Shown here: positions 37,085 to 48,414 of the stretch, one piece after another | Layout of the letters: every line of letters starts with the position of its first letter | Numbering within the stretch: the stretch's first letter is position 1 | The notes under the pieces: model-generated | What the model was told of the DNA's origin: nothing | The model's input: only the letters and a program-made list of their open reading frames with translations | Databases searched by the model: none | Origin: Sipunculus nudus | Lineage: Eukaryota; Annelida; Sipuncula; Golfingiida; Sipunculidae | Length of the DNA stretch: 64,000 nucleotides | Assembly: GCA_026874595.1 (NCBI GenBank) | Contig: CM049318.1 | Span: 23,934,456-23,998,455, forward strand | Direction of reading: 5' to 3' | Program-made: the position numbers and the translations under genes

Positions 37085-37520
37085 GTGATTCCAGTTACCC
37101 CTGCTTCCGATAGCTGGGGGGGGGGGGGGGGGGGGGCGGAGACAATATGATATCAATTCAAAATTACCCAATAATAAATTTTAATCAATTTCAGATTATC
37201 GCCTACGATCTCAGATTACCAATTCAAAACAGATTTTTTCTTTATGATTATTTGCTTAAAGTTCTTGTAATTCATTTATTCTGGCTTTCTCAAATTAGGT
37301 TAATACTTTTTACGACATTTCTTTTTCATAGATTGATTCCAGCTTTTAAATCTCATACCTTCAGCGTGGTGTAATTAGATAATGTGCCATCAATTTCATG
37401 CATGAGAATTTATTATGTGGTTTAATCATCGAGGGGGTAAACTGAACTGAAATCGACTTCAGATTATACCTGTGGAGGGGGGGGGGGGGGGTTAACTTGA
37501 AATTGGGTAGCCTGATGTCT
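37085..37520 (+). mobile_element. Poly-G element family J, copy 2
   Basis: Inverted relative to copy 1. It shares GTGATTCCAGTTACCCCTGC on the left and, on the right, ATCATCGAGGG, a G run (about 37478-37491), GTTAACTTGAAATTGGG and TAGCCTGATGTC. It also holds an extra run of about 20 G at 37117-37136 not matched in copy 1. Confidence 0.55.
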
Positions 37521-37926
37521 TAACACCGGGTTTATCAACGCACTTCTGTATACAGCATCTGTTCTGTCTCTACAATGGTACAATTTACATTTCGAGGAAC
37601 CGGCGTGGCTTTAGTGAAACGAAACAGGCAATGTTCAGAATAGCGTTCAGACAATGGCACTAATTGTTTGTAACTGGGTTTTGTTACTTTAGATATTTCC
37701 ATTGTAGTTCATGTTACTCATATAGTTTGTGAAAAAGCACAGATTCAGTACTGTTATTTGACGCAGCATAGAAAAAATCGCCGAATGACAGGTTTTAAAC
37801 GTTTAAGAACCAAGCTAGTTACATAAATTTATTTAACCTCCTTGCATTATCATTTGGATCTGCGCATATTCTCACGCCAGAAATTCGTTTTTTTGCTGAA
37901 TACAATCGCTTCTTGGCACAACCATC
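37521..37926. other. No gene seen
   Basis: Unique AT-rich sequence bordering the minisatellite. Confidence 0.5.
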
Positions 37927-38660
37927 CCGCCATGTGGACTTTCTATCCATAGTTTACCTTATTTTTACGTGTGGACTTTCCCGCCATGTGGACTTTCTAT
38001 CCCTAGTTTACCTTATTTTTACGTGTGGACTTTCCCGCCATGTGGACTTTCTATCCATAGTTTACCTTATTTTACATGTGGATTTTCCCGCCATGTGGAC
38101 TTTCTATCCCTAGTTTACCTTATTTTACGTGTGGACTTTCCCGCCATGTGGACTTTCTATCCCTAGTTTACCTTATTTTTACGTGTGGACTTTCCCGTCA
38201 TGTGGACTTTCTATCCCTAGTTTACCTTATTTTTACGTGTGGACTTTCCCGCCATATGGACTTTCTATCCCTAGTTTACCTTATTTTTACGTGTGGATTT
38301 TCCCGCCATGTAGACTTTCTATCCCTAGTTAACCTTTTTTTACGTGTGGACTTTCCCGCCATGTGGACTTTCTAACCCTAGTTTACCTTATTTTACGTGT
38401 GGATTTTCCCGCCATGTGCCCCTTTTATCCCTAGTTTACCTTATTTTACGTGTGGACTTTCCCGCCATGTGGACTTTCTATCCCTAGTTTACCTTATTTT
38501 ACATGTGGATTTTCCCGCCATGTGGACTTTCTATCCCTAGTTTACCTTATTTTACGTGTGGACTTTCCCGCCATGTGGACTTTCTGTCCCTAGTTTACCT
38601 TATTTTACGTGTGGACTTTCCCGTCATGTGGACTTTCTATCCCTAGTTTACCTTATTTTT
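37927..38660. repeat. 53/54-bp minisatellite, about 14 copies
   Basis: Each unit runs CCGCCATGTGGACTTTCTAT, CCCTAGTTTACCTTATTTT(T), ACGTGTGGACTTTC. The 1-bp length change is a T4/T5 difference. GTGGACTTTC appears twice per unit, so the unit is an imperfect dimer. Variation is concentrated at CpG (ACGTG to ACATG, CCGCC to CCGTC), GGACTTTC to GGATTTTC, and one odd unit near 38410 with GTGCCCCTTTT. ORFs across it (37913-38375) survive only because stops are rare in two frames. The array stops abruptly at 38660. Confidence 0.97.
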
Positions 38661-40786
38661 ATGATATGTGATGTTTTTGGCGATCGACGAATTGTGATAG
38701 CATAACGTAATAAAACCGTTTTGAATGGGGTCACCTACAAATGATAAACCTGTTCACCTAAGAAAAAGTAAAATTTGGTAGAATCTATAATTTGCAGCGA
38801 TATGCAAGTATCCACGAGAATTGAATAAACATTTTTAAAACTTGTATTTGTATTGCTTTCCTATCATGATTTCGTGACTAATGGCTAATTTTCTATTTAA
38901 AAAGATCATTATTTCAATATTCCAAATAGTTTTTTTCAGAATGCTAGATGATACGACTCTAGCCATATATCAACAGGTCTGTGTTAGACTAAAGAAGAAA
39001 ATGATTAAAAGGTTATAAATGAAATAAGCAACCTTTGAGCTTTCTTTAGGAATTGTTAAATTTACGAGGTATTGGGGGTTAGGAAATCCATTATGATACC
39101 ACAAATCTGTTTAAATACATTTATGTAAAATCACATCCAATAAAAAAGGGAACTTTTCTTGAGGAGATACATTGATATTACATCAAAAATAAATAAAAAT
39201 AAATATATATTGTAAAAATCAAAAGGAACCATGGTCTTGGTCACCACTTCTGAAAGTTAATAAATAGACGTTACAATAACATACTATATTTTACGTGACA
39301 TTTAGCACAAAAAAAGTTGGATTTGGTTTAGAAAAAAAAAACTTCAACACAAGAACTTTTTTCCTATTTTACTGGGTAAAAATATGTTTCTCACCTAACG
39401 ATGACCGATTTGTTGAATTAATGAAAAAGTCTTTCGTTAAAGACAATTACAATAACAAATAGACAGATTTTTATTCTAGAGCAGCTGTCTACGGAACTCT
39501 TCAAAGTGTTAAGCAGCACTCGCTGGCCGCTTTTGAACAAGCTCGCCCCATCTGCGGAGCTTTAACGCGTGTCTGAGTGGCTTGATACGTTGTATATCTA
39601 TGGATCTGCTCTCGGCTTTACGTGTCTTCCTTTACGTTACTGCATAAGCCAGCGTCTAGCAAACTGATTCCTGGGCAGTTTAATCAGGACATTGACCGAA
39701 GATTTTGCAAAGGATGATATATATGTTTCTACCTAATTGGATATATTTTTCTTCCGAGTCTAACATCCTTCCACAGTCGCCATGCCATTGTCACTGGATA
39801 ATTTACAGCACGGTCAATATAAAAATGCTAGTATCACACACAATCTTTATACTTAATAGGGCGTGCTCTGATATCTGGCGTCTATCACCTAAAGATAAAC
39901 CTTGAACCTTTCATAAAACATAGGCCAGATAACGCCGATCCAATCGCTGTCAGGCTGTCCATCCTGTTTACGTCTACAAATGTCTAACATGTGGAGGCTC
40001 CCCAAAATAATACAGCATCATTCAACAAGGACGTCTTGCTAGAAGTCAAACGAGCGAGATTTTGGCAAAGGACGCTTTGCAAACAAGGGACCTTATAACT
40101 TCTGCCCATATGCAACCGACCACCATAGGTTACGTTTTTTGTCAACATGTACTGTGTGCATGTACTAACAATATTTAGATAAACAAACTCCTGCATCCGC
40201 TCAGAGACCCGATGAAAGAACTTTCTTTTCAGGAATAACCTAAAGTTCATTGATAATTGTTCGTTGATATGTACGTAGCGAATGCTAAAATCACATACAT
40301 TTTAAGAAAATTCAGATGAATAGCTATCTTTAATTTTCGCCTATTATGCACGCTATACTATGTTTGTAAAAAAAGCACTCTGTATTGATTTCTAACTTCA
40401 TCGTATGTCTTTCCTTCATACATATAAGGGCCTGTCTGTATACTGTAAAATACCAAGTCGGCAAAAACTCTTTTTACAATGCAGTGTGGTAAACGATTAT
40501 AATGGCCATGAAAACTATTCTGCATGTTCTTTACTATCAATCCCACGGGGCGAACTGCTCTCGCAGTAGAATCAATATTTGTATTAAATATAATTTAAAA
40601 AATTTTGAAATAACCCCCCTTTAGAGTAAGTATATATATATATATATAAGAAAACCTTACAAAAAGTCCTCTGATTTAGGAAGGGCAATAAATTGGCCAG
40701 CAGCCGTGTTTTAAACTCTAGAGAAAGGTTGTTACCAAAAAAAAGAGAGGGGTCCGGACTTCTCTGACCCCCCTCTCGCTTTGCCA

Positions 40787-40790
<4 letters not shown>
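38661..40790. other. No gene seen
   Basis: About 2.1 kb without a supported gene or repeat match. Slightly GC-richer around 39480-39660. Small (TA)n at 40630-40647. Confidence 0.5.
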
Positions 40791-40845
<55 letters not shown>

Positions 40846-40975
40846 AATAAATGTATATATTTAATATATATATATATATTTTACATTATATATTTATATT
40901 AAGAAAGTAAGGGAGAGAGAGAGAGAAAGAGAGAGAGAGAGAAAATGAGAGAGAGAGAGAGAGTGAGAAAGTGGG
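40791..40975. repeat. (TA)n then (GA)n microsatellites
   Basis: TA tract about 40791-40840, a shorter one to about 40880, then an imperfect GA tract at 40913-40965 with A interruptions. Confidence 0.95.
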
Positions 40976-42040
40976 AGGGAATTCCTGCATTGTTATATGT
41001 GACAAGCAGAGTCACTTTACGGATTAAACTAACAGTTTCTTGAGGTAGTTAGTTTTTTTGTAACAAGAGGAACCTGCCATAAAGTTTCCTGTCGTTCGAT
41101 GAGTCGGTCAGAGGGACAACAAAAAATAATACCACTTGTCGTGAGTAAGATAGTTCTATCCTGAGCCATGGAAGGACCTTGGGTCCTTGGTCATAAAGAT
41201 TAATGTTACCGCACCTGTCACTGCTCTTTCCTACTTGAAATAACAATCCCGCAGTAAATGTCAGGTGCGTGGGTGGTTGGGTAACGTAAAACATAACATT
41301 CATGAGTCCCGCAGTGAAAGCCTAAATCACCTTGTTATGCAACTGACGTTTACGTGTATGATGATAAACTAAGACTTGTTTATTGTTTAATATATGTATT
41401 ATGACAGTTGTGTTTGACAGAAGCGTGCCTTTAATGTGGCATGACATGGGATTTTGCAATATGTTTTCCTGTTCCGCTCCGCAGGTAGCATATTCAAAGT
41501 ACGCACCCTACACATAATAAGCAGTCATTCATTCAAGTGGGCGTGGGTTTGTGAACAGATTTGGCCAGGAATACTAACGCCCTTTCCTGTACCAAAACGG
41601 CATAACCATTTACCCAAAACGCCCCACAAAATCTAGTCCTATCGGTTGTCCACATATAAAATTAACCTACACTAAGAAGTTTCAATATTCCATTTCTGTA
41701 TAGCGAACTCTCGAGCCTTTTCTAGGGAGTTATATAACACAATAATCAAAGATTGCTTGTCGATTAATGAAGATTGTTGGTATTGTACTCCAAAAATAAT
41801 ATATGAATCGACATTCTTTTTGTGTAGCAGGCGCTCGAATCCCTATTTGTATATATATTGGCTTAAATGATGTTCACTTACCCTTAAAAGCAACCCCTAT
41901 CCTGATTGTGATCGATGGGCGATAATTCAAGAAACCAGTAAGGAATCCCCCTAGAACCTAAACCGTCTGATTGATAGAAAATGACGGAATATTAATCTGA
42001 ACTACATCTGGCTGATGTCGCTTAATAGCGGCAGAGTAGT
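40976..42040. other. No gene seen
   Basis: Unique sequence; no coding, RNA or repeat features supported. Confidence 0.5.
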
Positions 42041-42044
42041 TCGG

Positions 42045-42225
42045 GATTTTCTCGGTGTTATTATCCAGCAATTGGGGATGATTACACACCCAGGGGACCG
42101 CAGGTGCGGTGCACCAACCCTAGTTGACGCCAGGAAAATCATGAACTACAATCCTGTCACGAAGTCCGAAACTGTAAAGTCTGCAGTATGACATACTTAG
42201 TTAAGTAACCATTTTAAAAACTCGA
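42045..42225 (+). mobile_element. tRNA-derived SINE family E, copy 4 (5'-truncated)
   Basis: Only the 3' part remains: GTGTTATTATCCAGCAATTG, GATGATTACACACCCAGG, CGCAGGTGCGGTG, CTGTCACGAAGTCCGA and TACTTAGTTAAGTAACC. The tRNA-like head is absent, as expected of incomplete reverse transcription. Orientation as copy 3. Confidence 0.8.
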
Positions 42226-42514
42226 GGGGTAACCTCCACAAAAATAATAAACAGAAAATAAAATAATTAAGAATATTGGAATTAACCTTTCTACAATCCC
42301 CAAATATGTTAAAATATTTTGAATGTGCGTGGACACGGCATAGAAACACTAGGTTGCGAGGAAATGGAAACTAGACATTGAATATAATTGCTATAGGACA
42401 ATGCCCAAACGGTTGTAGATTTATTAGCTTGGCAGGCCCTAGGGAAGACCCTAGAGCGTATAAGATAAGAATAAAATATTATGTTTTAAAAGATTACTTT
42501 TTGTCAGTGAAATT

Positions 42515-42515
<1 letters not shown>
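42226..42515. other. No gene seen
   Basis: Unremarkable spacer. Confidence 0.5.

Positions 42516-42516
<1 letters not shown>

Positions 42517-42574
<58 letters not shown>
42517..42574. repeat. (AT)n microsatellite, 58 bp
   Basis: Uninterrupted alternating AT. Confidence 0.95.
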
Positions 42575-42578
<4 letters not shown>

Positions 42579-44002
42579 GACGGAAAAGTCAAATTCTCTA
42601 TCATATTAACGTGAAAATCTGCCTCGTGTGAATCATGAGACATGTTGCCCATCTGTCGGTATGCCGTAGTAATCAGGTAGCAGTTCCTGTATGTGGTCGA
42701 TATGACAAACGTCTGGTCTGACTATCTGCAGAGTCAATCTCAGCATTCACTGTGTCACATGTGGCCTGCTGCAATGTGTGATCTGCTTTTATTTTCAACT
42801 GCCAGTTAATACACAGACCCAAATCAATTTCATATATAAAATATAAAGCACTTCTGATAGATATGATTTAAGGATAAGGTTTTGTGAAGAGACGTTTATT
42901 TAATCAGATTTAATATATTTAGATAACATATTTAGTGCTTGTCCAGAAACTATGGAATTGGTTGACAGGGGTTGGGAACTGATGTCAGATGTATTTGGGA
43001 CTTGTCTCGTCGCTAAAGTATTCATTCCTATACGTGCGAAAATTGCGATGTCAATTAAAGAATAGGGCCGAGCGGTCCAACATAATCTAGCATAGAATAA
43101 CGCTTTAAGTACACAAAATCAGATTTCTGGTGAACTTGTTAACAGGAATGGACAAACGAGATGGAGCATTATTCTCCAAAGATCCAATTTAACCATATAA
43201 AATGATTTAATAAACGTGTAAAAATATTCCCTTTTTCAATTCAAACAATAGCAATTAGATAAACGAAAAATATCTTAAAACTAAAGACGAATATCGTACG
43301 TTTAACAAGGAAATATCAAGCGAAAACAGCTTTTGTTTTACAGCATTTAATATTTTTTGTCAAAAGTGGCCCATAAGAGACCTCATGGATATATTCAAAG
43401 GGGAACTTTAAAGAGAAAGGTTTGCCTAACTTTGTCACAATGCTCTTCAAAATATGTTAAATGAAAATAGGACCCAAGTGACTGGACAATAGACGTTTGG
43501 TTCCAAACCGTTTTCCAATTAGTTGGTCTCATTTTGATGTTTAGGGGCATGTTGACCTGAACGTAATGGTAAAGAAGTTTTTGTATACAGAATGGTTTAT
43601 CCAATGTTTGTGTATATCTGATGTCTCCTTGCACATGAAACTATTTTCAAAGGTGAATCGTACATCGTATTCCAAAGAATCACAATAAAGCCATTTCCAG
43701 GCATTCCGCCCTCCTATTCACAACAGAACATTGTCAAACGTATGAACAGAGGTCCGTTATTAATGTCACCTCATTTTTATGTCTCTTTTAATTCACTAAT
43801 ATTATTTCTTTCTTTTTGTTTCTGAATGAAAACCCCCTGCAGAACAATTTTGCAAACCGTTTAGCTTTTTCTGCGTTTAATATCGCTACCTTTTTTTCAA
43901 TCTGATCTAAGTTTAGCACTTTTAATAATGATTAAAAATGTGATATCTTAACTTTTTGCAATCTTATATTCGGAGATCCAGATGAAGTTTGATATTTGAC
44001 AG
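42575..44002. other. No gene seen
   Basis: AT-rich unique sequence upstream of a candidate exon; pyrimidine-rich near 43795-43815. Confidence 0.5.
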
Positions 44003-44224
44003 ATGAAATTCTATTGTGAGGAGAGTAACAGCCATGACATTGCCGCTCAGACTGCGGAAGACTCCATAAAAACGATGATGAAAAGACCGAAACGTACAGC
44101 CAGATGGACCGCAGCGGTTCGTGACCAAGTTTCATTCAAATGGACGAAGATTGCTTTTCTTAAAAAAGATGCTCCTGATAAAATAGAAATACCAGTTCCC
44201 GTTCTTTTCAATGATGAATTGTAA
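44003..44224 (+). CDS. Candidate terminal exon or short ORF, unrecognised
   Basis: A 73-codon open frame follows an AG (ttgacag, ending 44002) and ends with TAA. It starts MKFYCEESNSHD and ends EIPVPVLFNDEL. The composition is rich in K, E, D and T and poor in the runs that AT-rich noise gives, and local G+C is raised (about 44025-44130). The pyrimidine tract before the AG is weak, and ATG is the first codon, so a single-exon start is also possible. An opposite-strand frame of similar length overlaps it. No domain recognised. Confidence 0.25.
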   Translation: MKFYCEESNSHDIAAQTAEDSIKTMMKRPKRTARWTAAVRDQVSFKWTKIAFLKKDAPDKIEIPVPVLFNDEL

Positions 44225-44878
44225 AGACTGTCCAGAGAAACTCAACATTTTATATTCTGTTCGCTACGGGTCTTTAAACATACTATTCTTTAGCATTGTT
44301 TTTTTTCAGGATATACGTCTCTTCATATCATGTTACTTTTTGGGTATTAATATTTTTTTTATATTTTTGCCCAAAGATTATCTCCTAAATGGGGATTTTA
44401 GGATGTATATATATATAATTCAGAAATTGGCATGAGCGCTAAGGATGGTGTGCATATATTTTTTGTTGTCGTTGATATTTTTTTTATCGAGCCACAAATA
44501 TTCCTCCAAATTTGACAAATGACTGGATATATGAAACACTAAGAACTCGTATGGCTACGTCATAAAACACTTACAGTATCATGCCATATCCAGAAGCATT
44601 AATAAATAAATATATCTTGTCTTCACACTTTTTCCTGGTCGATTTCTTAATATTATTTTCTTGTAGACTGTTATACTTTCTTTTTAAAATTCAGTGCAGT
44701 AGCAGTGCCCCCCCCCCTCCTAAATTCTTGTCCCTCATTTGGAACAGTTTTGAACAGTTCCCATATTGAGATAGATAATTATATTTTATTTAATAAAGTG
44801 TCTTGTACAATATTTTCAAAACTAGAACATTACAAATCACATGGTACCTTCAGTGAGGTTTTTAAGACACTCCATAAC
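44225..44878. other. No gene seen
   Basis: T-rich sequence with a short C run near 44707. No features up to the satellite edge. Confidence 0.5.
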
Positions 44879-46438
44879 CACATATTAAATGAAAATTAAG
44901 TTGGATTAAATAAGTTTGACTGTCAAACATCCAACATATTAAATGAAAATTAAGTTGGATTAAATAAGTTTGAGTGTCAAACATCCAACATATTAAATGA
45001 AACTTAAGTTGGATTAAATAAGTTTGAGTGTCAAACATCCAACATATCAAATGAAACTTAAGTTGGATTAAATAAGTTTGAGTGTCAAACATCCAACATA
45101 TTAAATGAAACTTAAGTTGGATTAAATAAGTTTGAGTGTCAAACATCCAACATATTAAATGAAAATTAAGTTGGATTAAATAAGTTTGAGTGTCAAACAT
45201 CCAACATATTAAATGAAACTTAAGTTGGATTAAATAAGTTTGACTGTCAAACACCCAACATATTAAATGAAACTTAAGTTGGATTAAATAAGTTTGACTG
45301 TCAAACATCCAACATATTAAATGAAACTTAAGTTGGATTAAATAAGTTTGAGTGTCAAACATCCAACATATTAAATGAAACTTAAGTTGGATTAAATAAG
45401 TTTGAGTGTCAAACATCCAACATATTAAATGAAACTTAAGTTGGATTAAATAAGTTTGAGTGTCAAACATCCAACATATTAAATGAAACTTAAGTTGGAT
45501 TAAATAAGTTTGACTGTCAAACATCCAACATATTAAATGAAAATTAAGTTGGATTAAATAAGTTTGACTGTCAAACATCCAACATATTAAATGAAAATTA
45601 AGTTGGATTAAATAAGTTTGAGTGTCAAACATCCAACATATTAAATGAAACTTAAGTTGGATTAAATAAGTTTGAGTGTCAAACATCCAACATATTAAAT
45701 GAAACTTAAGTTGGATTAAATAAGTTTGAGTGTCAAACATCCAACATATTAAATGAAACTTAAGTTGGATTAAATAAGTTTGAGTGTCAAACATCCAACA
45801 TATTAAATGAAAATTAAGTTGGATTAAATAAGTTTGAGTGTCAAACATCCAACATATTAAATGAAACTTAAGTTGGATTAAATAAGTTTGACTGTCAAAC
45901 ATCCAACATATTAAATGAAACTTAAGTTGGATTAAATAAGTTTGACTGTCAAACATCCAACATATTAAATGAAACTTAAGTTGGATTAAATAAGTTTGAG
46001 TGTCAAACATCCAACATATTAAATGAAACTTAAGTTGGATTAAATAAGTTTGAGTGTCAAACATCCAACATATTAAATGAAACTTAAGTTGGATTAAATA
46101 AGTTTGAGTGTCAAACATCCAACATATTAAATGAAACTTAAGTTGGATTAAATAAGTTTGAGTGTCAAACATCCAACATATTAAATGAAACTTAAGTTGG
46201 ATTAAATAAGTTTGAGTGTCAAACATCCAACATATTAAATGAAAATTAAGTTGGATTAAATAAGTTTGAGTGTCAAACATCCAACATATTAAATGAAACT
46301 TAAGTTGGATTAAATAAGTTTGACTGTCAAACATCCAACATATTAAATGAAACTTAAGTTGGATTAAATAAGTTTGACTGTCAAACATCCAACATATTAA
46401 ATGAAACTTAAGTTGGATTAAATAAGTGTCAAACACCC
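44879..46438. repeat. 54-bp satellite array, about 29 copies, higher-order structure
   Basis: Unit: CATATTAAATGAAAMTTAAG, TTGGATTAAATAAG, TTTGASTGTCAAAC, ATCCAA. Nearly all variation is at two sites (M = A or C; S = G or C), with single private changes at 45048 and near 45252. Each unit holds nested inverted repeats: TTGGAT/ATCCAA outside and GTTTGA/TCAAAC inside, plus the palindrome AACTTAAGTT in the C-type units. The site pattern repeats with a 12-unit (648-bp) period: units 1-11 and 13-23 from the left agree, and the rest fits the same period with four units deleted. The last unit is cut inside the inner stem. Because 54 is a multiple of 3, the minus strand has a 524-codon frame; I do not regard it as a gene. 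Confidence 0.98.
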
Positions 46439-47548
46439 ATCGCTGTGACTACATATTCACACATTTTGTTTTAGCTTGATCAGATAATTAATTTACAATA
46501 TTTTTTTCCTGTACAGCAATGTTATTGAAATTATTTTCGGGTCAAACACTGTTATAGAGTATTGTTCGAGGCACATTATAAAATTGACGTCGGCATATAC
46601 AAAATGAATCTCGACGAAATGACAGCTTTATTCTAGACTGAAGCACTACTCCATTGTTGAAGCAATGGGGAAATAATCTGTACAACATCAATACCACGTG
46701 ACTAGATTTCTATACTTCATTAGGTATATTTCCTATACCTGCCGCTTTATATTTTTTTTAGACCTTTGACAATACGTTCAATCTCATCCAAAGATATGCT
46801 ATAGTTTAACATATTCTTTTTCGGTATCATGGTATAATGGTATTAACTTTAGCCGATCGATGTCTTGAATTAGTTTGAACCAACACAACTTGGCTGTCTC
46901 TACAACATTGTGTGAACTGTGAGGCAATATTTCCATAATTGATTAAAGAAAATAAAGCAAATGAAAATGCAACCTCTACATATCAGGCCATGGTTATATA
47001 TAATACACTCTGTGACCGAGGTACATCAATACACACACACACACATATATATATTTATATGCAGTCGTTGGATCTGAGAGGATTTTTCGCTTCCACGTCG
47101 CCTCAGCTGAGGTGGCCCCCGCGTGACAGCGGGTCTCTGCCCAGGCCTTCCCTCTTACTTCTAAAGGCTTTCTCCCGATAAAATATTTCATGTCCTAATA
47201 GCACTTCATATAAAACGCATTATGTTATATCCCAGGGTTAGACACGCTAAGCACAAGCCGTTTTAAGGATCACGTACATGCCTTTACTGAAGTATACCGC
47301 TAAAACTACATAGGATGCCAAACAGATGGGGCCCAAAAATTGTGGCAATTGGAAAGAGTGCTCTGGTATTGTAAGCAGCTACTAGCTGGGTATGGCCTTT
47401 TTGTGATACACCTTCGCAGAACGTGTCCACCTAGTACCTATGCATTTTTTTTCGATAATAAGTAAAAGCAGGATTTTTCAGACATCAAGTTTATTGTTCC
47501 CTTTCACCGAATTAAGTTACACATGCAGTTACAGCTTAGTGTAATTAT
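46439..47548. other. No gene seen; small GC-rich patch
   Basis: Short CA/TA tract at 47033-47053, then a GC-rich patch at 47064-47180 containing the near-palindrome CCTCAGCTGAGG. Neither strand shows a recognisable protein in this patch. Confidence 0.45.
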
Positions 47549-48414
47549 TATTAGGGCTGGGTATCGGTCCGCCTCTTCCGGTACAATACGTATTGCGATA
47601 CAGTTAATTCGATACCGATACGTATTGACGATACGTTTCATTTTTCTTTGTATATCATTTCTTAATAAAAGCTCTGTTTCTTGTTTTTATGTTTTTTTTT
47701 TATTTTAACATACAACATATTTAGTATGCTATGCACTTAAGCAGCTTAAGCTTGATATTAAATGAATAAACCAACCAGTTGCTTTTAATTACTTCTTCGA
47801 GCCCTTAGCATCCCCTGCCCCCCCCCCGCACAAACGTGTTTTTTTTTTGCATTCGGTTCTGAAGATCATAGGCTGTTTTTTATGTCACGTAATTACACAG
47901 TTTTGTGTAATTCTGTGAATATGAATCCCATTAGTCACTCTCCTGTTTGTACAGGATTTGTCCCCAGGCTTTTACCATTTATTTGACATCTGATGTTGAA
48001 CGCGGGAGTTCCGAAAAAAATAGAGATTGAATGACATATATAAAGATAGGATATATACGTGAATATACCCTGTTCCTTGTAGCAATATGTGATGTGAATA
48101 TAAGTTTCATTAATAAAGAGAAACGTTATTATCATTCTCCTATTTTCGCTCACATGCGCCTGCTTGTCATGGAAGTACTGACGTGCATGCGTATATACAT
48201 TTATTAACAAGTCTTAAAAGCCAAAGCAACAAATATATAGGCTGCAGTGCATTTAGATTTATAATATGTCCTGGTTATATGTAAAGTTTTAGTTAGAATG
48301 CTATTCATTAGCAAGCAATCGATACGACCAATACAGCATGCAACGCATTTCGGTTATCGTATCGACGTCGTGTATCGATTCGTATCGATATATCGATATA
48401 TTGATACAGCCCTA
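47549..48414. mobile_element. hAT-like non-autonomous transposon
   Basis: The left end TAGGGCTGGGTATCG and right end TTGATACAGCCCTA are inverted (TAGGGCTG/CAGCCCTA, hAT-type). Both subterminal regions are dense in GTATCGATACG-type words in inverted order. GTAATTAT directly follows the right end (48415-48422) and also lies at 47541-47548, separated from the left TAGGGCTG by three extra bases (TAT), probably slippage. An 8-bp target duplication is characteristic of hAT. The 600-bp interior is AT-rich with no transposase ORF. Confidence 0.7.

Noticed and set aside
37913-38375. ORFs with PPCGLSIPSLPYF-type repeats
   Set aside because: Translations of the 53/54-bp minisatellite; the unit is not constant in length, so no frame runs through the array.
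44862-46436. 524-codon minus-strand ORF as a real gene
   Set aside because: It is the translation of the 54-bp satellite; the frame is open only because the unit is a multiple of three, and the main variants are amino-acid changing.
44879-46438. CRISPR array
   Set aside because: Units are head-to-tail with no unique spacers, and the context is eukaryotic with no cas genes.
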